A stretch of 12,063 nucleotides of DNA from an uncultured Clostridia bacterium. Lineage in GTDB: Bacteria; Bacillota_A; Clostridia; TANB77; CAG-508. The DNA lies in contig CALXZF010000064.1 in NCBI GenBank assembly GCA_944393165.1, forward strand, positions 1-12,063, written 5' to 3'. How positions within the stretch are numbered: the stretch's first letter is position 1; every line of letters starts with the position of its first letter. The notes beneath the pieces are model-generated. The model did not search any database and had not been told where the DNA came from. It saw only the letters and a program-made list of their open reading frames with translations. Made by a program: the position numbers and the translations under genes. Below are positions 7,458 through 12,063 of this stretch, piece by piece.

Positions 7458-7487
7458 GGAGAATAATTAAAAAAATACAAGGAGAAT
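7454..7487 (+). promoter_or_regulatory. Duplicated ribosome-site block before accC
   Basis: ACAAGGAGAAT occurs exactly twice, at 7454-7464 and 7477-7487. The second copy puts AAGGAG 6 nt before the accC ATG and is the functional one. The first has no nearby start codon. No strong + strand promoter is seen in 7396-7490; TATCAT at 7433-7438 is a weak -10 candidate. Confidence 0.5.
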
Positions 7488-7490
7488 GTC

Positions 7491-8846
7491 ATGTTAAAGA
7501 AAGTTTTGATTGCAAACAGAGGAGAAATTGCTGTAAGAATTATAAGAGCATGTAAAGAATTAAATATAAAAACTGTTGCTATATATTCAGAAGCAGACAA
7601 AGATGCATTACATACTAAGCTTGCAGATGAAGCAGTATGTGTAGGACCTGCTCAATCAAGCAAAAGTTACTTAAATATTCAAAATATATTAGAGGCAGCT
7701 TGTACAACGAATTGTGATAGTGTTCATCCTGGTTTTGGTTTTTTATCTGAAAATGCTAGCTTTGCTAAAATGTGTGAAGAAAGCAATTTGAAATTTATAG
7801 GACCTTCATATAAGGTAATTGACCTAATGGGAAATAAATCACATAGTAAAGAATTAATGAAAAATGCAAAAGTACCAGTGGTTCCTGGGTCAGAAGGATG
7901 CATTGACAATGTGAAAGATGCCTTAAAATGTGCAGAAGAAATAGGATATCCAGTGTTGCTTAAAGCATCAGCCGGTGGTGGAGGAAAAGGTATTAGAAAA
8001 GTAGAATTTGAATCTGAAATGGAAAATGCCTTTAACTTAGTAAAACAAGAAGCAAAAGTATCATTTAATGATGATGCAATATATATGGAAAAATTCATAG
8101 TAAATCCTAGACATGTTGAAATGCAAGTATTAGCAGATGAACATGGAAATGTAGTACATTTAGGAGAAAGGGACTGCTCTGTACAAAGAAGAAATCAAAA
8201 AGTACTTGAAGAAAGTCCTTCAATGATTCTTACAGAAGAATTAAGAGCAAAAATGGGAAAAGCAGCAATAAGAGCAGTTAAAGCATCGGGTTATACAAAT
8301 GCTGGAACAATAGAATTCTTAGTAGATAAAGATAGAAACTTCTATTTCATGGAGATGAATACAAGAATTCAAGTAGAACATCCAGTAACAGAAATGGTAA
8401 CAGGAATAGACATAGTAAAAGAGCAAATAAAAATCGCATCAGGCGAGCCGCTAAGCTTTACACAAAAAGATATTACATTTAGAGGGCACGCAATAGAATG
8501 TAGAATAAACGCAGAAAATCCAGACAAAAACTTTAGACCATGCCCAGGAAAAATAACAGAGCTAAACTTGCCAGGCGGAAATGGAGTAAGAATAGACACA
8601 GCAGTATATACAGGTTACACAATACCACCAGTATATGACTCAATGATTGCTAAACTAATAGTACATGCAGAAAACAGAAATGAAGCAATAGCAAAAATGC
8701 AAAGAGCGCTAGAAGAATGTGTTATAGAGGGAATAGATACAAACATAGACTTTCTATTTAAAATATTATCAAATGAGCATTTTGTAAATAACGATTACGA
8801 CACATCATTCATTGAAAAATATATGTCGTTTGGGGACAGGCCTTAA
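7491..8846 (+). CDS. accC: Acetyl-CoA carboxylase biotin carboxylase subunit AccC
   Basis: AccC is the ATP-dependent carboxylase that places bicarbonate-derived CO2 on the biotin of AccB. The 451 residues match the family. The N-terminal domain begins LIANRGEIAVR. The ATP-grasp glycine loop AGGGGKGIR is at 161-169, with Lys158 before it. His208 (NPRHVE), Lys237 in RRNQKV, and Glu288/Asn290/Arg292 in MEMNTRIQVEHP form the active site. The family's C-terminal EKY is followed by MSFGDRP; the GDRP residues and the TAA are contributed by the first unit of a 34-bp tandem array, so the original stop was probably just upstream. AAGGAG lies 6 nt before the ATG. It starts the second half of the operon, after the inserted minus-strand gene. 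Confidence 0.96.
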   Translation: MLKKVLIANRGEIAVRIIRACKELNIKTVAIYSEADKDALHTKLADEAVCVGPAQSSKSYLNIQNILEAACTTNCDSVHPGFGFLSENASFAKMCEESNLKFIGPSYKVIDLMGNKSHSKELMKNAKVPVVPGSEGCIDNVKDALKCAEEIGYPVLLKASAGGGGKGIRKVEFESEMENAFNLVKQEAKVSFNDDAIYMEKFIVNPRHVEMQVLADEHGNVVHLGERDCSVQRRNQKVLEESPSMILTEELRAKMGKAAIRAVKASGYTNAGTIEFLVDKDRNFYFMEMNTRIQVEHPVTEMVTGIDIVKEQIKIASGEPLSFTQKDITFRGHAIECRINAENPDKNFRPCPGKITELNLPGGNGVRIDTAVYTGYTIPPVYDSMIAKLIVHAENRNEAIAKMQRALEECVIEGIDTNIDFLFKILSNEHFVNNDYDTSFIEKYMSFGDRP

Positions 8847-8951
8847 AACGACAAAGTTGTCGCTGAGGGACAGGCCTTAAAACGACAAAGTTGTCGCTAG
8901 GGGACAGGCCTTAAAACGACAAAGTTGTCGCTAGGGGACAGGCCTTAAAAC
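8832..8951. repeat. 34-bp tandem repeat array, about 3.5 units, overlapping the accC stop
   Basis: Units run 8832-8865, 8866-8899, 8900-8933 and a partial 8934-8951, differing only at the junction base. Each begins GGGGACAGGCCTTAAAAC and contains the palindrome CGACAAAGTTGTCG. There are no unique spacers, so it is not a CRISPR array. The GTCG before the first unit (8825-8828) hints at a decayed earlier copy. The array forms the left part of the 283-nt gap between accC and accD. The remainder, 8952-9114, shows no gene or clear signal on either strand. Confidence 0.85.
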
Positions 8952-9129
8952 AATTATTAAAGCTATCATCAAAGTAAAACATTAGCAACAATGCCCACCT
9001 AAGTCTAGTTTTGGGGCTCTGGAATGATGGCAAGCTACAAAAATCTAGGTATAACACAACCAGCAAGCTTTGGCTATACTTCAATACACACTTGTCCAGC
9101 TGAAATAAAAGGCAAAAGGAGGAAACACT

Positions 9130-9987
9130 ATGGTTATTGATAAAATCAAGAAAAGAATCGATTACGAAGATGAAAATGAAAATTCTCAAAAAGAAGAGCG
9201 AAGAAGTGATATCCCTATAGGAAAATGGGTTAAATGCAGTCACTGCAAAGAAATTTTATATAAAGAGGATTTGCACAAGAACTATAGTATATGCCCAAAT
9301 TGTGGGAATCACTTTAGATTGTCAAGTAGAAGAAGAGTTGATCAGATAATTGATGAGGGAACATTTAAGGAGTTCGATTTAAAAATTGATACTGATAATC
9401 CTTTAGAAATGGATGATTATATCAAAAAACTATCAACTTTAAGAGAAAAAACAGGACTTGATGAAGCTGTAAAATGCGGAATTGGAGAAATAAATAAGGA
9501 AAAAGTTGTACTTTGTGTTATGGATAGTAATTTCTTAATGGGAAGTATGGGAAAAGTAGTTGGAGAGAAAATAACATATTCTATTGAAAAAGCAATAGAA
9601 TTAAAGTTGCCAATTATTATATTCTGTGCATCAGGTGGTGCAAGAATGCAGGAAGGAATTGTTTCTCTAATGCAAATGGCGAAAACATCTGCAGCAGTAG
9701 AAAAATTAAACAAAGCAGGTAATTTATATATATCTGTTCTTACTGACCCAACATATGGTGGGGTTACTGCAAGTTTTGCAACCTTGGGAGATATAATCCT
9801 AGCAGAGCCTAATGCAATGATTGGTTTTGCTGGTCCAAGAGTTATAAAGCAAACAATTGGGCAAGATTTGCCAGAGGGATTTCAAACTGCAGAATTCTTA
9901 TTAGAGCATGGATTCGTAGATAAAGTTGTTAATAGAAAAGATATGAAAGAAACTTTATATAAATTGTTGCTTTTAAATAAGAGATAG
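9130..9987 (+). CDS. accD: Acetyl-CoA carboxylase carboxyltransferase subunit beta AccD
   Basis: AccD pairs with AccA to move the carboxyl group from biotin to acetyl-CoA, making malonyl-CoA. It has 285 residues. The N-terminal zinc ribbon has Cys36, Cys39, Cys55 and Cys58 (CSHC ... CPNC). The crotonase-like carboxyltransferase core includes CASGGARMQEG (166-176) and LTDPTYGGVTASFATLGD (204-221). GPRVIKQTIGQDLPEGFQ near 236-252 is diagnostic of AccD. A strong AAAAGGAGG lies just upstream of the ATG at 9130. A charged N-terminal leader of about 30 residues precedes the zinc ribbon. Confidence 0.96.
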   Translation: MVIDKIKKRIDYEDENENSQKEERRSDIPIGKWVKCSHCKEILYKEDLHKNYSICPNCGNHFRLSSRRRVDQIIDEGTFKEFDLKIDTDNPLEMDDYIKKLSTLREKTGLDEAVKCGIGEINKEKVVLCVMDSNFLMGSMGKVVGEKITYSIEKAIELKLPIIIFCASGGARMQEGIVSLMQMAKTSAAVEKLNKAGNLYISVLTDPTYGGVTASFATLGDIILAEPNAMIGFAGPRVIKQTIGQDLPEGFQTAEFLLEHGFVDKVVNRKDMKETLYKLLLLNKR

Positions 9988-10070
9988 GATATAGCTTATG
10001 TGGGACATTTAACAGAAAGTAGCCTATATAGAGTAATATAATAGAAAATTTAAAGAAAGGATTGTGGAAG

Positions 10071-10859
10071 ATGTCGAAAGTAACTGCATGGGAAAGAGTG
10101 AAAATTGCAAGAGAAGCAGATAGACCAACAGCATTAGATTATATAGAAAATATATTTGATGATTTTATGGAATTACACGGAGATAGATACTTCAAAGACG
10201 ATAAATCTATAGTTTGCGGTTTAGGAAACATTGGTAAACAAAATTACACAATAATTGGTGAGCAAAAAGGTAGAAACACCAAAGAAAATATTGAAAGAAA
10301 TTTTGGTATGCCAAACCCTGAAGCATATAGAAAAGCACTTCGATTTATGAAACAAGCTGAAAAATTTAATAGACCGATTGTTACTTATATTGACACAAAA
10401 GGAGCATATCCGGGGTTAGGAGCAGAAGAAAGAGGACAAGGAGAAGCTATAGCTAGAAACTTAATGGAGATGTCTGATTTAAAAGTACCCATTATTGCAA
10501 TTGTAATTGGTGAAGGCTCAAGTGGCGGAGCTTTGGCCATTGGAGTAGGCGATAGAGTGTTGATGCTTGAAAATGCAGTATATTCAATACTTTCACCAGA
10601 AGGTTATGCTAGCATTTTGTGGAAAGATAGCTCTAGAGCAGAAGAAGCTGCTGAGAAAATGAAGTTAACAGCTAAAGATTTACTTAAATTAGGAGTAATA
10701 GATGAAGTTTTAAAAGAGCCAAATGGAAATGCAAAAACAGATGTAGCCAAAATGGCTGAGACTATCAAAAAGAAAATAGTATCGATTACCAAAGAACTAC
10801 AAAACTTAGATGTCAACGAATTAATAGATAATAGATATCAAAAATTTAGAAATATGTAA
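10071..10859 (+). CDS. accA: Acetyl-CoA carboxylase carboxyltransferase subunit alpha AccA
   Basis: AccA is the partner of AccD in the carboxyltransferase. From ATG 10071 it has 262 residues. That is shorter than the roughly 315-325 of E. coli and Bacillus because it lacks the extra N-terminal helices and begins directly at TAWERVKIAREADRPTALDY. To my knowledge this short form is common in Clostridia. ELHGDRYFKDD (34-44), YIDTKGAYPGLGAEERGQ (106-123) and the oxyanion segment IGEGSSGGALAIGVGDRV (146-163) are intact. GAAAGGA (10055-10061) supports this ATG over an in-frame TTG at 10062. accD lies 83 nt upstream, in a gap with TATAAT at 10037-10042 but no matching -35. Confidence 0.95.
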   Translation: MSKVTAWERVKIAREADRPTALDYIENIFDDFMELHGDRYFKDDKSIVCGLGNIGKQNYTIIGEQKGRNTKENIERNFGMPNPEAYRKALRFMKQAEKFNRPIVTYIDTKGAYPGLGAEERGQGEAIARNLMEMSDLKVPIIAIVIGEGSSGGALAIGVGDRVLMLENAVYSILSPEGYASILWKDSSRAEEAAEKMKLTAKDLLKLGVIDEVLKEPNGNAKTDVAKMAETIKKKIVSITKELQNLDVNELIDNRYQKFRNM

Positions 10860-10874
10860 TAAAAATTAGGAAAG

Positions 10875-10927
10875 AGGTCTGTCCCCTTATCCCAGAAATG
10901 GGACAAAGGAACCGTCCCCTTGTCCCA
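10875..10927 (+). repeat. GTCCCC-type palindromic element before fabI
   Basis: Two 16-nt direct repeats, CTGTCCCCTTATCCCA (10879-10894) and CCGTCCCCTTGTCCCA (10912-10927), lie 33 nt apart. TGGGACAA (10899-10906) can pair perfectly with TTGTCCCA (10920-10927), or imperfectly with TTATCCCA (10887-10894), so two hairpins compete. Its opening GGTCTGTCCCC is the reverse complement of a close variant of the GGGGACAGGCC that begins each unit of the 8832-8951 array. The fabI ribosome site follows at once. Confidence 0.7.
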
Positions 10928-10946
10928 AAAGAGGAGGAAAAGAAAA

Positions 10947-11717
10947 ATGTTATTAGAAAATAAAACTGTATTGATAATGGGAATTAGAAATAAATGGAGC
11001 ATAGCGTGGGGAGCAGCAAAATCTGCTGCAGATAATGGTGCAAAAGTTCTATTTACATTTATGGGAGAAGAGAACAGAGAAAAAATAGAAGCATTAATAG
11101 CTGAAATTCCAGGTTCAAAAGCTTATGAATGTGATGCTTCAGAAGACAGTAAAATACAAGAATGCTTAGAAAAAATAAAGGAAGAAGACGGAAAATTAGA
11201 CGGAATTTTACATAGTATAGCTCATGCAAATACAGAAGACTTAAGAAATGATTTTATTACAACAAGTAGAGAAGGATTTTCACATGCAAATGATGTAAGT
11301 GCATATTCATTTGTGGCAATTGCTAGAATAGCAGAGGAATTAGATATGTTAAATGAAGGAGCAAGTCTTGTTTCGTTAACATATTATGGTTCTACAAAAG
11401 TATTACCAGGATATAATGTAATGGGTGTTGCTAAAGCAGCATTGGAAACTAGTGTAAGATATTTAGCAGATAATTTAGGAAAGAAGAATATAAGAGTAAA
11501 TGCAGTTTCTGCAGGACCTATAAAAACATTATCAGCAAAAGGAATTAAGGATTTTGGAAGTATATTAGATGTTGTTGAAGAGAAAGCACCTCTAAGAAGA
11601 AATGTTACAACTGAAGAAGTGGGAGATGTTGTATCATTCTTATTTAGTAAAATGTCTTCAGCAATAACTGGTCAAGTAATATATGCAGACAACGGATATA
11701 ACATAATGGGAATATAA
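10947..11717 (+). CDS. fabI: Enoyl-ACP reductase FabI
   Basis: FabI is the NAD(P)H-dependent reductase that completes each elongation cycle and is the classical triclosan target. ATG 10947 follows GAGGAGG (10931-10937) and gives 256 residues, the family size. An earlier in-frame TTG at 10920 is rejected because it lies inside the palindromic element. The atypical short-chain dehydrogenase cofactor motif GIRNKWSIAWG is at 12-22 and HSIAHA at 89-94. The active site Tyr146, Tyr156 and Lys163 (GYNVMGVAK) fall at the same numbers as in E. coli FabI. Many Clostridia use the flavoprotein FabK encoded next to fabH; here fabI closes the operon instead. Confidence 0.95.
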   Translation: MLLENKTVLIMGIRNKWSIAWGAAKSAADNGAKVLFTFMGEENREKIEALIAEIPGSKAYECDASEDSKIQECLEKIKEEDGKLDGILHSIAHANTEDLRNDFITTSREGFSHANDVSAYSFVAIARIAEELDMLNEGASLVSLTYYGSTKVLPGYNVMGVAKAALETSVRYLADNLGKKNIRVNAVSAGPIKTLSAKGIKDFGSILDVVEEKAPLRRNVTTEEVGDVVSFLFSKMSSAITGQVIYADNGYNIMGI

Positions 11718-11719
11718 AG

Positions 11720-11764
11720 AAAAAGCGTGAACAAAAGGGACACTCCCTTTTGTTCACGCTTTTT
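11720..11764. terminator. Bidirectional terminator with a 21-bp perfect stem
   Basis: The arms 11720-11740 and 11744-11764 are exact reverse complements around loop CAC. The 5' arm starts AAAAAGCGTGAAC and the 3' arm ends GTTCACGCTTTTT, giving an A-run and T-run for both directions. It begins 2 nt after the fabI stop, and the stop codon of the minus-strand spoIIID fragment (11754-11756) lies within the stem. It therefore serves both convergent genes. Confidence 0.92.
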
Positions 11765-11930
11765 GCTGGTGACTGTATTTTAATTTTGTTGCCAATCCTC
11801 CTCTAATGTGTCTCTCTGCTTTATTTTCATCTAAAACGCTTCTTACTTCAGCTGCTAAGTAAGGGCTGATTTTTTGTAATCTTTCGCTAACATCTTTGTG
11901 TACCGTTGTTACTTTTCGTAACGGTAGAAT
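11754..11930 (-). pseudogene. spoIIID: 3' part of a spoIIID-like sporulation regulator, N-terminus missing
   Basis: The frame reads TVHKDVSERLQKISP and later KAERHIRGGLATKLKY, which matches the C-terminal half of SpoIIID, the mother-cell transcription factor of sporulation. Full-length SpoIIID is about 85-95 residues, with its helix-turn-helix ending at a STVHKD-type sequence. Here the frame begins, after a stop at about 11931-11933, with unrelated ILPLRKVT and has no start codon, so the first half and part of the recognition helix are absent. About 50 native-looking residues remain. The break coincides with the end of another gene on the same strand and with an inverted repeat. It may be a remnant, or the 3' exon-like half of a gene split by an excisable element. 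Confidence 0.75.
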
Positions 11931-12063
11931 TTATATAATCAAAATTCGTAATTACTGTAGGCTGACTTCCAATTTCATTTAATAATTTTAATCTTACTTC
12001 TACATTTCCTTCGCTATCTACTTCAATGACATCTATTATTGTTTTAAGCATTGCATTTGTAAT
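11887..12063 (-). CDS. C-terminal end of a gene entering from the right, possibly a site-specific recombinase (partial)
   Basis: An open frame of 58 codons runs from the window edge to TAG at 11887-11889. It contains MLKTIIDVIEV and VDSEGNVEVRLKLL and ends TKSNNGTQRC. The strand-rich segment resembles the C-terminal tails of large serine recombinases, but no catalytic motif is within the window, so this is only a suggestion. It runs out of frame over the start of the spoIIID-like fragment, the arrangement expected when a recombinase gene lies at the edge of its own element. Confidence 0.45.
   Translation of the reverse strand: MTNAMLKTIIDVIEVDSEGNVEVRLKLLNEIGSQPTVITNFDYINSTVTKSNNGTQRC
11902..11925. 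other. Inverted repeat at the junction, candidate attachment site
   Basis: ACCGTTGTTAC (11902-11912) faces GTAACGGT (11918-11925) across TTTTC. The arms match perfectly over 8 bp apart from a 3-nt GTT duplication in the left arm. The repeat lies exactly where spoIIID-like sequence ends and the possible recombinase gene tail begins. Imperfect inverted repeats are typical of serine recombinase attachment sites. Confidence 0.35.

Noticed and set aside
8832..8951. CRISPR array
   Set aside because: The 34-bp units are directly adjacent with no variable spacers and no cas genes nearby.
8911..9243. Minus-strand open frame of 110 codons overlapping the accD start
   Set aside because: It lies across the repeat array and the clearly real start of accD, has no ribosome site and no recognisable protein pattern.
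9988..10070. Internal promoter before accA
   Set aside because: TATAAT at 10037-10042 has no -35 at suitable spacing and no TG extension, so in this AT-rich gap it is likely chance.
10920..10946. Earlier TTG start for fabI
   Set aside because: It falls inside the palindromic element and would add a basic tail; ATG 10947 has GAGGAGG and puts Tyr156/Lys163 at family positions.

Overview
This window comes from an AT-rich, low-GC Bacillota, most likely a spore-forming member of the Clostridia. The evidence is AGA-dominated arginine codons, strong AGGAG ribosome binding sites, a clustered type II fatty acid synthesis operon, and a fragment of the sporulation regulator SpoIIID at the right edge. 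I cannot name the genus.

Layout. Positions 1-171 hold a decayed tandem repeat and the leader of rimO (172-1626, ribosomal protein S12 methylthiotransferase). After a 262-nt gap with an extended -10 promoter, the fatty acid genes run on the + strand: fabH (1889-2785, N-terminus broken by one extra base), fabD, fabG, fabF, accB and fabZ (ending 6826). The run is then interrupted by a terminator hairpin, an iterated TTACTAG stretch and an unrecognised minus-strand gene (7033-7395) with its own promoter and atypical arginine codons. It resumes with accC (7491-8846), accD (9130-9987), accA (10071-10859) and fabI (10947-11717). It closes with a 21-bp perfect bidirectional terminator. Beyond that, on the minus strand, lie the 3' part of a spoIIID-like gene and the 3' end of another gene entering from the right, possibly a site-specific recombinase.

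How the genes work together. AccA, AccB, AccC and AccD form acetyl-CoA carboxylase and supply malonyl-CoA. FabD moves malonyl onto ACP. FabH starts the chain, FabF elongates it, FabG and FabZ reduce and dehydrate, and FabI performs the final enoyl reduction. No acpP, fabK, fabT or fapR is present here, so ACP and any regulator must be encoded elsewhere.

Most notable: (1) a spoIIID-like gene apparently split inside its helix-turn-helix, next to a possible recombinase end and an inverted repeat, like a skin-type element; (2) three in-frame 11-residue repeats inserted in the RimO linker; (3) a 34-bp tandem array that supplies the last residues and stop codon of accC, with a related element in the opposite orientation before fabI; (4) the single-base frameshift at the start of fabH; (5) the foreign-looking gene inside the operon.
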